Source: Acidobacterium sp.
GTDB taxonomy: Bacteria > Acidobacteriota > Terriglobia > Terriglobales > Acidobacteriaceae
Direction of reading: 5' to 3'
Length of the DNA: 37,212 bases
Assembly: GCA_027315385.1 (NCBI GenBank)
Contig: DAHUYD010000072.1
Span: forward strand, 1 to 37,212
The notes beneath the pieces are model-generated. The model worked only from the letters and a program-made list of their open reading frames with translations, had not been told where the DNA came from and did no database searches. Each line of letters begins with the position of its first letter. Positions within the stretch are counted from its first letter, which is position 1. Positions 13,721-23,170 of the stretch are shown here, in pieces. The position numbers were made by a program, and so were the translations under genes.

Positions 13721-16045
13721 GTGGATGAGCTGACGCGCGAATTCCTTCTCGAAAGCCAGGAGGGCCTGGACCGGATGGAGCGGGGCCTGACGGAGCTCGA
13801 GCTGCGGCCCGCGGATGCCGAGCTGCTGGCGGAGATTTTCCGGTCGGTCCACACGATCAAGGGGACCACGGGATTTCTTGGATTTCCCCGGCTTGAATCG
13901 CTCTCTCACGCGGGAGAAAGCCTTCTGGTTCTGCTGCGCGACGGCCGCATCCGTGCGGATTCGGACATCGTGAGCGAATTGCTGGCTCTGCTCGACCGGC
14001 TGCGCGGCATCCTGCGGTCGATCGAATCGAGCGGCGGCGAGGGCGAGGCAGGGCTGGAGGATCGCGTGATGATTGGCCGGCTCGAAGCACTGCAGCGAAC
14101 AGCGCCGGTGGCGGGCGCGGAAGCGCAGAGCGCTGTGGAGCCTGCCACCGTGGCCGGGACAGGGTCTGCGGCGCGGAAAGGGTCTCCGGCGCGGAAAGCT
14201 CGGAAGCCGCGCCGCGGCGAGCCGCCAGTACGAGTTGCGCCACCGGGGAGCCAGCCTGGGCCCGCGGAGGCCGGGCCGCAGGGGATCGAACAGGCCGCTC
14301 AGCCAGCACGTGAAGAGCCGAAAGCGGCCTCCGGCGGGACCGATGCGGCGTCGATCCCTCGGCCCGAGGGTGCGCAGCCCGCGAACGGAGCACCGGCGGT
14401 TGCGGGGGAGCCGGCTGCCGCCGATTCCACGCTTCGGGTCGACGTGGAGCTGCTGAATCGCATCATGAACCTGGTTGGGGAGCTGGTGCTCACCCGCAAT
14501 CAGGTTCTGCAGGCCACCAGCGCGGATGCCGGGTTTGCGCCGCTGGGGCGCCGGCTGGACATGGTGACGGCGGATCTGCGCGAAGCCGTCATGAAGGCGC
14601 GCATGCAGCCGGTGAGTCACGTCTTCTCGCGATTTCCGCGGCTGGTGCGCGACCTTGCCCACTCGCTCGGCAAGCCCGTACATCTCGAGATGGAGGGCCA
14701 GGAAACGGAGCTGGACAAGAGCCTGCTGGAAGCCATCCGCGATCCCCTGACGCACGCCATCCGCAACGCGGTCGACCACGGTATCGAGAGCCCGGGAGAT
14801 CGAGCCGCCGCCGGCAAGCCGGACGAAGGACTGGTGCGCCTGAGCGCGCGGCACGAGAGCAGTCACGTGCTGGTTGAGGTGCGCGACGACGGGGCAGGGA
14901 TGAACATCGGGCGGATTCGCGCCAAAGCGGTGGATCGTGGCCTCGTTTCCGCTGCGCGCGCGGCGCAAATGAGCGAGCGGGAAATTCTGCAGCTGGTTTT
15001 TCTCCCTGGGTTCTCCACGGCGGAGGCGGTAACGAGCGTTTCCGGCCGCGGGGTGGGGATGGACGTGGTGCGGACCAACATCGAGCGAATCGGGGGCAAA
15101 GTGGAAATCGACAGCCAGGCGGGCCGCGGGACGACCCTTCGCCTGCGCATACCCCTCACTCTCGCCATCATTCCCGCGCTCATTGTCCGGAGCCGGGGAC
15201 AGAACTTCGCGATACCGCAGTCGGCGCTCATCGAGCTGGTGCATCTCGGGGCGGAGGAGGCAGCGAGCCGCATTGAATGGCTGGAAAACGCCGCTTTATA
15301 TCGCCTGCGGGGCCGTCTGCTCCCGCTGCTGTTTCTGGACCGGCTGCTCCGGCAACCTGCTCGCGAAGCCGCCGAGTGCGACATTGCAATCCTGAACGCC
15401 GATGGGCGCCGGTTCGGGCTGGTAGTGGACAGCCTCGCCGATCCGCAGGAGATTGTCGTGAAGCCGCTGGCCGCCGTTCTGCGGGAGACCGGCGTTTATG
15501 CGGGGGCCACGATCCTGGGGAGTGGAGAGATGGCGCTGATTCTGCATCCGGGAGCGATCGCCCTGAGCGCCGGGATCGGGTTGACGGAGGAAGCGCCCGA
15601 GGAGTGCGACCAGGCAGCAGCAGCGGGACGCGATGACTTTCTGCTTGTGGAGAGCGGGAACCGCCGGACCGCCCTGCCGCTGGAAACCGTACTCCGCATC
15701 GAGCGGATTCCCCGCTCCCGGATCGAGCATGCGGGGTCGCGGGCGGTGCTTCGTTTTGAGAAGGAGCTTCTCCCCCTGGAAGGGGAGATCGAGGACTACG
15801 ACAATCCCGAGGCTCCGACGAACGTGGTGGTGTGCCGCGAGGGCGGGCGCCAGGTGGGGCTGGTGGTTTCAAGGGTACTGGATGTTGCTCCCGGCAGCGC
15901 GCTGCAGGAGGCCGGCACGGGGACACTCTCGACCGGCGTGGCGCTGCTGCGCGACCGTGTGACCGAAATTGTTCGGCCGGCTTCCGGTCCGGAACCGGAA
16001 CTGCCGGAGGACTTTGCCGGGGAGCTTGCGGAGGCGCGGATATGA
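13721..16045 (+). CDS. cheA: CheA chemosensory histidine kinase with two CheW-like domains, no P2 domain
   Basis: 774 residues from GTG (VDELTREFLLESQEGLD, the usual CheA opening); an in-frame TTG at 13661 is the alternative. Order: Hpt domain with phospho-accepting H44 (SVHTIKGTTGF); an Ala/Pro-rich linker about 125-230 in place of the CheY-binding P2 domain; P3 dimerisation helices (VDVELLNRIMNLVGELVL, from about 236); HATPase with N box DPLTHAIRNAVDHGIES (about 342-358), G1 DDGAGMNI and G2 GRGVGMDVVR; a P5 CheW-like domain at about 480-610; and a second, shorter CheW-like domain at about 625-765 (LLVESGNRRTALPLETVLRI, VVVCREGGRQVGLVVSRVLD). It phosphorylates CheB here and probably a CheY encoded elsewhere. 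It is the first gene of an operon whose next start overlaps its stop (ATGA). Confidence 0.92.
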   Translation: MDELTREFLLESQEGLDRMERGLTELELRPADAELLAEIFRSVHTIKGTTGFLGFPRLESLSHAGESLLVLLRDGRIRADSDIVSELLALLDRLRGILRSIESSGGEGEAGLEDRVMIGRLEALQRTAPVAGAEAQSAVEPATVAGTGSAARKGSPARKARKPRRGEPPVRVAPPGSQPGPAEAGPQGIEQAAQPAREEPKAASGGTDAASIPRPEGAQPANGAPAVAGEPAAADSTLRVDVELLNRIMNLVGELVLTRNQVLQATSADAGFAPLGRRLDMVTADLREAVMKARMQPVSHVFSRFPRLVRDLAHSLGKPVHLEMEGQETELDKSLLEAIRDPLTHAIRNAVDHGIESPGDRAAAGKPDEGLVRLSARHESSHVLVEVRDDGAGMNIGRIRAKAVDRGLVSAARAAQMSEREILQLVFLPGFSTAEAVTSVSGRGVGMDVVRTNIERIGGKVEIDSQAGRGTTLRLRIPLTLAIIPALIVRSRGQNFAIPQSALIELVHLGAEEAASRIEWLENAALYRLRGRLLPLLFLDRLLRQPAREAAECDIAILNADGRRFGLVVDSLADPQEIVVKPLAAVLRETGVYAGATILGSGEMALILHPGAIALSAGIGLTEEAPEECDQAAAAGRDDFLLVESGNRRTALPLETVLRIERIPRSRIEHAGSRAVLRFEKELLPLEGEIEDYDNPEAPTNVVVCREGGRQVGLVVSRVLDVAPGSALQEAGTGTLSTGVALLRDRVTEIVRPASGPEPELPEDFAGELAEARI

Positions 16046-16554
16046 GCACGGCAGCGAGGCCGGTTCAGGCAGCGGACCAGGAAGTTTGCTCACTGCGGGT
16101 GGGGGACACGCAGTATGCCGTGCCGATCGCCCGCGTACTGGAGATCCTTGGCAAGCCGCAGTTGCAGCCCGTGCCTCTCGCTCCGGATTTCGTTGGGGGA
16201 CTGGTGCACTATCGCGGCGAGGTTCTCACGGCCATCTCTCTGCGCCGGCTGCTGGGAATGGATCGCGCGCCGTCGGCGCAGGACGTTCTTGTGTTCGAGT
16301 CAGCGCAGGGCCCGTTTGGGCTTCTGGTGGACTCTGTGGGCGAGGTGTTGAGCGTCTCCGCCGCCGCCCACGAGCCGAACCCGTCCACGCTCGACAGCTG
16401 CTGCCAGGGCATTCTGATGGGCGCCTGGAAGCTTCCGAACCGTCTTTTAATAGCGCTGGATCCGGAGCGGCTCGACCCCATGCGGCTGGTCTGTGCCTGC
16501 GCGGAGCCGCAGAATGGGACGCACGAACCGGCGGGCGATTCCGGCTCTCGCTGA
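16042..16554 (+). CDS. cheW: CheW coupling protein
   Basis: 170 residues; the ATG overlaps the cheA stop (ATGA at 16042-16045). Typical CheW pattern: VCSLRVGDTQYAVPIARVLEI, VHYRGEVLTAISLRRLLG (the NLRG-type loop), DVLVFESAQGPFGLLVDSVGEV and GILMGAWKLPNRLLIALDPERL. It should bridge CheA to chemoreceptors. Two adjacent cysteines (LDSCCQG) and a C-terminal Cys pair (CACAEP) are unusual for CheW, but no role is evident. The tail (NGTHEPAGDSGSR) is extra and unstructured-looking. No receptor is encoded nearby. Confidence 0.9.
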   Translation: MSTAARPVQAADQEVCSLRVGDTQYAVPIARVLEILGKPQLQPVPLAPDFVGGLVHYRGEVLTAISLRRLLGMDRAPSAQDVLVFESAQGPFGLLVDSVGEVLSVSAAAHEPNPSTLDSCCQGILMGAWKLPNRLLIALDPERLDPMRLVCACAEPQNGTHEPAGDSGSR

Positions 16555-16566
16555 GGCGCAGGCTGG

Positions 16567-17652
16567 ATGACCCTTCCTCGCAAAATCCGGGTTCTGCTCG
16601 CTGACGATTCCTCCTTCATGCGCTCGCTGCTGCACACGGCGCTCGATCCTCATCCGGAACTCGAAATCGTGGCGGCGTGCGCGGATGGCGAAGAAGCCGT
16701 TGCGGCGTTCGACCTTCTCCATCCCGACGTGGTGATCCTGGACATCAATATGCCGCGCATGAACGGCCTCGAGGCCGTCTCCGCGCTGCGCGGCCGCGAC
16801 TCGCGCGTTCCCATCATCATGTGCAGCATCCTTGCGGGGCGGGGCGCCCCCAGCACGCTTGAAGCTCTGGCACGCGGGGCGACGGACTTCGTCGCGAAAC
16901 CGGGCTCCCGGCTCAATGTGGGAGAAGGCATTACGGCGCTCTCGCGCGACCTGTTCCCCAAGATTCTGGCTCTTTGCGCCACGGAAGCTCCGGCCGCGGA
17001 GCCCGGGGCGGCCATTCCCGCCGCCCCGCCGCCTCGGCGTTCTGTCTCAGGCGTTGCGCCGCGGCTGGTCGTCATTGGCGTATCCACCGGCGGACCCGCC
17101 GCGCTTGAAACTCTGCTGCCGCAGCTCCCTGGCTCCTTTCCCCTCCCCATCCTTATTGTTCAGCACATGCCGCAGGAGTTCACCGGAGTGCTTGCCGCCC
17201 GCCTGGATTCGCTCTGCGCGGTGCGTGTGCGGGAAGCGGTATCAGACGCTCGGCCGGAGCCGGGTGTGGTGGATATTGCGCGCGGGGACTGGCATCTGGA
17301 GATCGGCCGCGACTTCCGGCTTCGCCTGCATCAGAGTGCGCCCGAGCAGTTCTGCCGTCCATCGGTCGATGTGCTCTTCCGCTCCGCCGCGCAGGCCTGC
17401 CCGGGGCGTTTGCTGGGCATTGTGCTGACGGGCATGGGTTCGGACGGACTGGCCGGATGCCGCGCGATTCACGCCGCGGGAGGCGCCGTGTTTGTGCAGG
17501 ACGCCGCGACCAGCGTGATCTGGGGCATGCCGGGATCGGTGGCAAGAGCGGGCCTGGCCGATAAAGTCCTGCCTCTGAAAGCAATCTGCGGAGAGATGAT
17601 GCGGTTTGCCGGGGCCGCGGCGGCCGCGCACGCGGAGGCGGTTGCGCCATGA
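16567..17652 (+). CDS. cheB: CheB receptor methylesterase with receiver domain
   Basis: 361 residues. The N-terminal receiver (1-125) has acidic D13/D14, phospho-accepting D59 (VVILDINMPRMNG), Ser in IIMCSIL and Lys in DFVAKPGS. An Ala/Pro linker (about 135-160) leads to the methylesterase domain with the catalytic triad Ser in VIGVSTGGP, His in IVQHMP and Asp in LTGMGSDG. It removes methyl (or amide) groups from receptor glutamates when phosphorylated by CheA. It starts 12 bp after the cheW stop and ends with an ATGA overlap with cheR, so adaptation enzymes and kinase are made together. Confidence 0.95.
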   Translation: MTLPRKIRVLLADDSSFMRSLLHTALDPHPELEIVAACADGEEAVAAFDLLHPDVVILDINMPRMNGLEAVSALRGRDSRVPIIMCSILAGRGAPSTLEALARGATDFVAKPGSRLNVGEGITALSRDLFPKILALCATEAPAAEPGAAIPAAPPPRRSVSGVAPRLVVIGVSTGGPAALETLLPQLPGSFPLPILIVQHMPQEFTGVLAARLDSLCAVRVREAVSDARPEPGVVDIARGDWHLEIGRDFRLRLHQSAPEQFCRPSVDVLFRSAAQACPGRLLGIVLTGMGSDGLAGCRAIHAAGGAVFVQDAATSVIWGMPGSVARAGLADKVLPLKAICGEMMRFAGAAAAAHAEAVAP

Positions 17653-18473
17653 CGCTCGCCGCTCACGACATGGAGTACCTTCGCGACGTGATGGCGCGGA
17701 ACTCCGGGAATTTTCTCGACAGCGGCCACGACTATCTTTTCGAGTCGCGCCTCCAGCACCTGATCCGCGATCGTGGATTTCCCTCAGTCGCTCATCTGGT
17801 GGCTGCGCTGCGCACCGCGCCGGGCTCGTCGCTGGAGCGCTGCGTGGCGGAGGCGATGACGATCAACGAGACCAGCTTCTTTCGCGAGCCCGCATCCTTC
17901 AGCCTGCTGCGGGAATCGCTTCTGCCCGCGCTCATCGAGCGCCGCCGCGCCCGCCGCACGCTGCGCATCTGGTCAGCCGCGTGTTCCAGCGGCCAGGAGG
18001 CGTACTCCGTCGCCATGCTGCTGTGCGAGCACTTTCCCGAGCTTGCGTCGTGGTCGATCGATATTCTCGGCACCGATGTTTCCGCCGGCATGGTCGCGCG
18101 CGCCGGCGCGGGCCGCTATTCGAGCGTGGAGGTCAAGCGGGGCCTGCCTTCCGGATTTCTGGTCAAATACCTGGTCCGCAGCGACGACGAGTGGGAAATC
18201 TCGGCCGGTCTGCGCCGGCTCTGCCGTTTCCAGCCCCGCAATCTTTGCACGTCGGCGCCGCTCCCGCAGCGCTGCGACGTGATCTTCCTCCGCAACGTCC
18301 TTCTCTACTTCCCGCCCGCCACACGCGATCGAGTGCTGCGCACGATGCACGGCTCGCTCGCGCCTGACGGCGTCCTGTTTCTGGGAGCCAGCGAGCAACT
18401 TCCCGGCAATTCCCCCTGGAAGCCCGTCCTGACGCCCAGGGCCGTGTGGTATTGCCCGGTACCCACCCGCTGA
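17649..18473 (+). CDS. cheR: CheR chemoreceptor methyltransferase
   Basis: 274 residues; the start overlaps the cheB stop as ATGA. The N-terminal helical domain has ARNSGNFLDSGHDYLFESRL, TINETSFFREP is a strong CheR signature, and the SAM-binding motifs are LRIWSAACSSGQEAYSVAM and DILGTDVSAGMV. CDVIFLRNVLLYF and GVLFLGASEQL complete the Rossmann-type fold. It adds methyl groups from SAM to receptor glutamates. There is no C-terminal TPR or NWETF-binding extension, so it is a minimal CheR. It is the last gene of the chemosensory operon, 113 bp before lhr. Confidence 0.95.
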   Translation: MTLAAHDMEYLRDVMARNSGNFLDSGHDYLFESRLQHLIRDRGFPSVAHLVAALRTAPGSSLERCVAEAMTINETSFFREPASFSLLRESLLPALIERRRARRTLRIWSAACSSGQEAYSVAMLLCEHFPELASWSIDILGTDVSAGMVARAGAGRYSSVEVKRGLPSGFLVKYLVRSDDEWEISAGLRRLCRFQPRNLCTSAPLPQRCDVIFLRNVLLYFPPATRDRVLRTMHGSLAPDGVLFLGASEQLPGNSPWKPVLTPRAVWYCPVPTR

Positions 18474-18586
18474 TTGCTCCGTTGGATTTCAACCCAACTC
18501 CTCAATCGTGGAAATCGCCGCATCTTCCCGGGAACGCCCGCCGCGTCGCGGCAGCAGCGGTTGCGGCGATATCCTCACATCCAGGC

Positions 18587-21500
18587 ATGAAGCCGAATAC
18601 ATCATCCTCGCCACGCCGCTCCGGGGAGCCCGGCAAAAGCGCGCTCGCGCGTTTCCATCCCGCCGTCCGCGAATGGTTCAGGTCCGTTCTCGGGGAGCCG
18701 ACACCCGCGCAGGCCCAATCATGGCCCGCGATCGCCCGCGGCGAAAGCACGCTGCTGCTGGCCCCCACGGGTACGGGAAAGACGCTGGCCGCGTTTCTCT
18801 CATGCCTCGACAGCCTGATGTTTCACGCCGACGCAGCCGCAGGGCAGACGCGCATTCTCTACATCAGCCCGCTCAAGGCGCTTGCGGTCGATGTCGAGCG
18901 CAATCTGCGCGTGCCGCTCGCCGGCATTGCCGAAGTGGCGCGCCGCGGCGGCGTTTCATTCCGGATTCCTGAGATCGCCGTCCGCACCGGCGACACACCG
19001 CAACGGGAGCGCGCTCGTTTCCGCCGTCAGCCGGCTGAGATTCTCATCACCACCCCAGAGTCGCTGTACCTTCTTCTGACCTCGGAAGCGGCCACTGCGC
19101 TGCGCACGGTCGGGACCGTAATTGTGGACGAGATTCACGCTCTGGTTTCGACCAAGCGCGGCGCGCATCTGGCGCTCTCGCTCGAACGCCTGGAGGCGAT
19201 TGCGGCTCGGCCGCTCCAGCGCATCGGCCTCTCCGCGACGCAGCGCCCGCAAGACGAAGTCGCGCGATTCATGGTGGGCCAGGATCCATCGAAGAACGGC
19301 GGCCGGCCCGTCACCATCGTCAACGCGGCTTCTCCGAAGCAACTTGCTCTTCGGGTCGAAGTCCCGGTGGAAGACCTAACGCCCGCGGTGCCGCCCGATC
19401 CCGGGAGATCCGGCCCGAAGCGGGCTTCGATCTGGACGACCATCCCTCCGCGCCTGCTGGAGATCGTCCGCCAGCGGCGCTCCACGCTGATCTTCGTGAA
19501 CAACCGCCGCACGGCTGAGCGCCTGGCGGGTTCGCTGAACGAGCTTGCGGCGCCCGAGGAGCTACCCATTGCGCGCGCGCATCACGGCTCGCTGGCCGCC
19601 GCGCAGAGAACTGAGATCGAAGAACAACTCAAAGCCGGACGCATTCGCGCGCTGGTCGCCACCTCTTCGCTGGAACTCGGCATCGACATGGGGGCCATCG
19701 ACCTCGTGATCCAGATCGAGTCGCCGCCCTCCGTTGCCAGCGGACTGCAGCGCATTGGGCGCGCCGGACACCGCGTGGGGGCGGTGAGCGAAGGCATCCT
19801 CTTTCCAAAGTACCGAGCCGATCTGATCGCCTGCGCCGCCATCACCCGCGCCATGCACGAGCGGCACGTTGAATCCACCGCCATGTTGCGTACGCCGCTC
19901 GATGTTCTGGCGCAGCAGATGGTCGCCATTGTGGCGCATCCTCCCCGTCTGGCGGCGCCGCGCGATCGGGGAGAACGTCCGCGCGAGGCGATAATCTCCG
20001 TCGAGGATTTGTACGCTTTGGTGCGCGGCGCCGCCCCGTTCTCCACGCTCACCCGCGCCACGCTTGAGAGCGTTCTCGACCTGCTCGCGGGGCGCTACCC
20101 TTCCGATGAATTCGCGGAATTGCGTCCGCGCATCACCTGGGACCGCATCACGAACCTGCTGACTCCGCGCGAGGGCGCGAAGAGCCTGGCCATCCTCAAC
20201 GCGGGCACCATTCCCGACCGCGGGCTGTACGGCGTGTTCCTTTCAGGGGAGCACAGGAAGCCGATCCGGGTGGGCGAACTGGACGAGGAAATGGTCTTCG
20301 AGTCGCGGGTGGGCGAGGTGTTTGCGCTCGGCGCATCCTCGTGGCGCATCGACGAGATCACGCACGACCGCGTGCTGGTGTCGCCCGCACCGGGAACGCC
20401 GGGCAAGCTGCCGTTCTGGCACGGCGACCTCGCGGGCCGCCCGCTGGAATTCGGGCGACGCATCGGCGCGCTGGTCCGGGAGCTGCGGGCGCTGCCGCCG
20501 AACGCCGCCATCAGTCGGCTCGTCCGCGAGCACGATCTCGACGCCCAGGCCGCTGAGAACCTGCTGCGCTTCCTGGCCGATCAGGCTGCCGCGACGACAT
20601 CCGTCCCCGACGACCGGACCATCGTCGTGGAGCGCGTTCGCGACGAGCTGGGCGACTGGCGGGTCTGCGTGCTGACGCCATTCGGCAGCCGGGTACACAC
20701 GCCCTGGGCCATGGCGGCCGCGGCGCAAATCGAAGCAGCAGGCGGCCCGCACGCGGAAACCATGGCGACGGACGACGGATTTGTCCTCCGCTTTCCTGAC
20801 GCGGGCTCGACGCCCGCAAGCGCTCCGCTCTTTCCGTCCTCCGGAGCCGTTACCGACGTGGTCATCCGCCAGCTCGCCGGCACTTCGCTCTTTGCCGCGA
20901 AATTCCGGGAAGCCTCGGCCCGTGCGCTGCTGTTGCCGCGGCGCCGGATGAATGTCCGCGCCCCTTTGTGGCAGCAGCGCAAGCGCGCGTCGGATCTGCT
21001 GGCGGTGGCAGCGCGGTATCCCGACTTTCCCATGATCCTCGAAGCCCATCGCGAGTGCCTGCGCGACATCTTCGACATGCCCGCGCTGGTGGACGTTCTG
21101 CGGTCCATCGAGACTGGCGACATCCAGTTGCACACCGTAGATACGCCGAAGCCCTCGCCGTTCGCGGCATCGCTGCTGTTCGGGTACGTCGGCAATTTCA
21201 TCTACGACGGCGATGCGCCTCTGGCCGAGCGGCGCGCCGCAGCGCTCTCCATCGACCAGTCGCAGCTCCGCGACCTGCTGGGCGAGGCCGATCTGCGCGA
21301 GCTTCTCGATCCCATCTCCATTTCCGAGGTTGAGGCGCACCTGCAGCTTCAGGGAGAATTGCACCACGTTCGATCCGCGGACGACATTCACGATCTGCTC
21401 CTTCGTCTGGGGGACTTCACGCGCGACGAGCTGGCCGGGCGTCTCGCTTCACCGCGACTGGCGGACACACTGGCAAAGCTTCTGCGCGCCCGCCGGATCG

Positions 21501-23170
21501 TGGAAGTGGGCATCGCGGGCGAACGGCGTTTTATCGCCGTCGAAGACGCCGCGCGATATCGCGACGCGCTCGGAGCGAAGCTTCCGCCGGGACTGCCGCC
21601 GTCTCTCCTCCAGCCCGTAACTGCGCCGGCGATCGAGATCGTCCGGCGGTACGCCCGGACGCACGGGCCTTTTACCCTGGAGGAAGCCGCAACGCGCTTT
21701 GGTCTTCCTGCGGATGCTGCGGATGCGGCGCTGCGCGCGCTTGTGCATGACGGCCGGGTTGTGGAGGGCGGCTTCCGGCCGGGCGGCGTGCACCGCGAGT
21801 TTTGCGACGTGGAGTCTCTGCGCCTCATCCGTAATAAGTCGCTTTCACGGTTACGGAAGGAGATCGAGCCCGCCGAACCGCGGCTCTTCGCTCGCTTCGC
21901 CACGCACTGGCACGGAGTTTTGCAGCCTCGCCGCGGTCTCGATGCTTTGCTGGATACCATCGAGTGGCTCCAGGGTGCGCCGATTGCGGCCTCGCTTCTC
22001 GAATCGCAGATTCTGCCTGCGCGAATCGCCCGCTATTCGCCTCGCGATCTCGACACCCTGGTGGCCGCGGGCGAAGTGGTGTGGTGGGGCGCCGATCCGA
22101 TTGGCGATCGCGACGGGCGCATCGCGCTCTATCTCGCGGACCGCGCCGCCGAGTTGCTTCCGCCGCGCATCGGTCCCAGCGGATCGGCCAGCCCGCGCGA
22201 GGAGAGGATTCTGGGGGAACTCGCGCGCTCCGGCGCCATGTTCTTCGCTCAGCTGCACGAGGCCATCGGCGATGGCTATCCTGGCGATACCGTGGACGCG
22301 CTGTGGTCCCTCGTCTGGCGCGGCCTTGTCACCAACGACACGCTCCATGCGCTCCGCGCTTTCATTGCGAGGCCGGACACGTCGCGCTCCGGCAAACGCG
22401 TTCATAACCAGCCGGCCTTCCGCTCGCGCCGCACCACGCCGCCGAGCGCACAAGGGCGATGGGCCCTCGTCCCCGCCCCGGACCGGTCGACGCCGGGGGC
22501 GCAAACGAACTGGTCGCACGGGCTCGCGCAACAGCTCCTGCAACGCAATGGCATCGTCACACGCGAAACTGCCGCGCAGGAGAACGTTCCTGGCGGGTTC
22601 AGCGCGGTCTACGAGGTGCTGAAGGCGCTGGAGGCGCAGGGGAAACTCCGGCGCGGCTATTTTGTCGCCGGACTGGGCGCCGCACAGTTCGCGCAACCCG
22701 CGGCGGTTGAACTGCTCCGCTCGCTGCGCACCGGCACATCGGAAAAGCCCGAGATGGTGGCTCTGGCCGCCACGGACCCCGCGAATCCCTGGGGCAGCAT
22801 CCTGCGCTGGCCGGAAGCTGAAGGTGCTTCGGGGACGCTCACTCGCGCCGTCGGGGCCACGGTGATCCTCCGCAACGGCGACCTGGCCGCCTATCTGCGC
22901 CGCAACAACCCGGCGCTGCATGTCTTTCTGCCGGCAGATGAGCCGGAGCGCTCGGCGACTGCCCGCGACGTCGCCGCTTTTCTGTGGCATTTAGCACAGG
23001 AACTGTTACAGAATCCGGAGACGCGGCATCATGGCGGATTGCTGATCGCGACGATCGGCGGCCTGGCTGCTCATCGGCATTTCCTGGCACGGTTCCTTGA
23101 GGATGCCGGCTTTCATGCATCGCCCCGCGGCTACCACGTCCGCTACGCGGCCCCGGAACCCGGGCTCTAG
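18587..23170 (+). CDS. lhr: Full-length Lhr DEAD/DEAH-box helicase
   Basis: 1527 residues from the first ATG that fits (MKPNTSSSPRRSG); the frame opens further upstream but overlaps the end of cheR. Superfamily-2 motifs: Q-motif region EPTPAQAQSWPAI, Walker A at 59-66 (APTGTGKT), ISPLKALAVD, DEIH at 181-184, SATQRP, FVNNRRTAERLAGSL, ATSSLELGIDMGAIDLVI and QRIGRAGH at 388-395. The Lhr core with winged helix and HTH domains follows to about 880. The remaining ~650 residues match the length of the long-form C-terminal region of proteobacterial and actinobacterial Lhr, which in E. coli has been reported to act on uracil in DNA. Role: DNA/RNA-DNA unwinding in repair. The stop codon shares the tetranucleotide CTAG with the convergent gene. 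Confidence 0.92.
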   Translation: MKPNTSSSPRRSGEPGKSALARFHPAVREWFRSVLGEPTPAQAQSWPAIARGESTLLLAPTGTGKTLAAFLSCLDSLMFHADAAAGQTRILYISPLKALAVDVERNLRVPLAGIAEVARRGGVSFRIPEIAVRTGDTPQRERARFRRQPAEILITTPESLYLLLTSEAATALRTVGTVIVDEIHALVSTKRGAHLALSLERLEAIAARPLQRIGLSATQRPQDEVARFMVGQDPSKNGGRPVTIVNAASPKQLALRVEVPVEDLTPAVPPDPGRSGPKRASIWTTIPPRLLEIVRQRRSTLIFVNNRRTAERLAGSLNELAAPEELPIARAHHGSLAAAQRTEIEEQLKAGRIRALVATSSLELGIDMGAIDLVIQIESPPSVASGLQRIGRAGHRVGAVSEGILFPKYRADLIACAAITRAMHERHVESTAMLRTPLDVLAQQMVAIVAHPPRLAAPRDRGERPREAIISVEDLYALVRGAAPFSTLTRATLESVLDLLAGRYPSDEFAELRPRITWDRITNLLTPREGAKSLAILNAGTIPDRGLYGVFLSGEHRKPIRVGELDEEMVFESRVGEVFALGASSWRIDEITHDRVLVSPAPGTPGKLPFWHGDLAGRPLEFGRRIGALVRELRALPPNAAISRLVREHDLDAQAAENLLRFLADQAAATTSVPDDRTIVVERVRDELGDWRVCVLTPFGSRVHTPWAMAAAAQIEAAGGPHAETMATDDGFVLRFPDAGSTPASAPLFPSSGAVTDVVIRQLAGTSLFAAKFREASARALLLPRRRMNVRAPLWQQRKRASDLLAVAARYPDFPMILEAHRECLRDIFDMPALVDVLRSIETGDIQLHTVDTPKPSPFAASLLFGYVGNFIYDGDAPLAERRAAALSIDQSQLRDLLGEADLRELLDPISISEVEAHLQLQGELHHVRSADDIHDLLLRLGDFTRDELAGRLASPRLADTLAKLLRARRIVEVGIAGERRFIAVEDAARYRDALGAKLPPGLPPSLLQPVTAPAIEIVRRYARTHGPFTLEEAATRFGLPADAADAALRALVHDGRVVEGGFRPGGVHREFCDVESLRLIRNKSLSRLRKEIEPAEPRLFARFATHWHGVLQPRRGLDALLDTIEWLQGAPIAASLLESQILPARIARYSPRDLDTLVAAGEVVWWGADPIGDRDGRIALYLADRAAELLPPRIGPSGSASPREERILGELARSGAMFFAQLHEAIGDGYPGDTVDALWSLVWRGLVTNDTLHALRAFIARPDTSRSGKRVHNQPAFRSRRTTPPSAQGRWALVPAPDRSTPGAQTNWSHGLAQQLLQRNGIVTRETAAQENVPGGFSAVYEVLKALEAQGKLRRGYFVAGLGAAQFAQPAAVELLRSLRTGTSEKPEMVALAATDPANPWGSILRWPEAEGASGTLTRAVGATVILRNGDLAAYLRRNNPALHVFLPADEPERSATARDVAAFLWHLAQELLQNPETRHHGGLLIATIGGLAAHRHFLARFLEDAGFHASPRGYHVRYAAPEPGL

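Noticed and set aside
11864-15244. 1126-codon minus-strand ORF joining deoA to upstream frames
   Set aside because: Only the last 453 codons match thymidine phosphorylase; the rest is antisense to cheA and overlaps cdd, with no recognisable domain.
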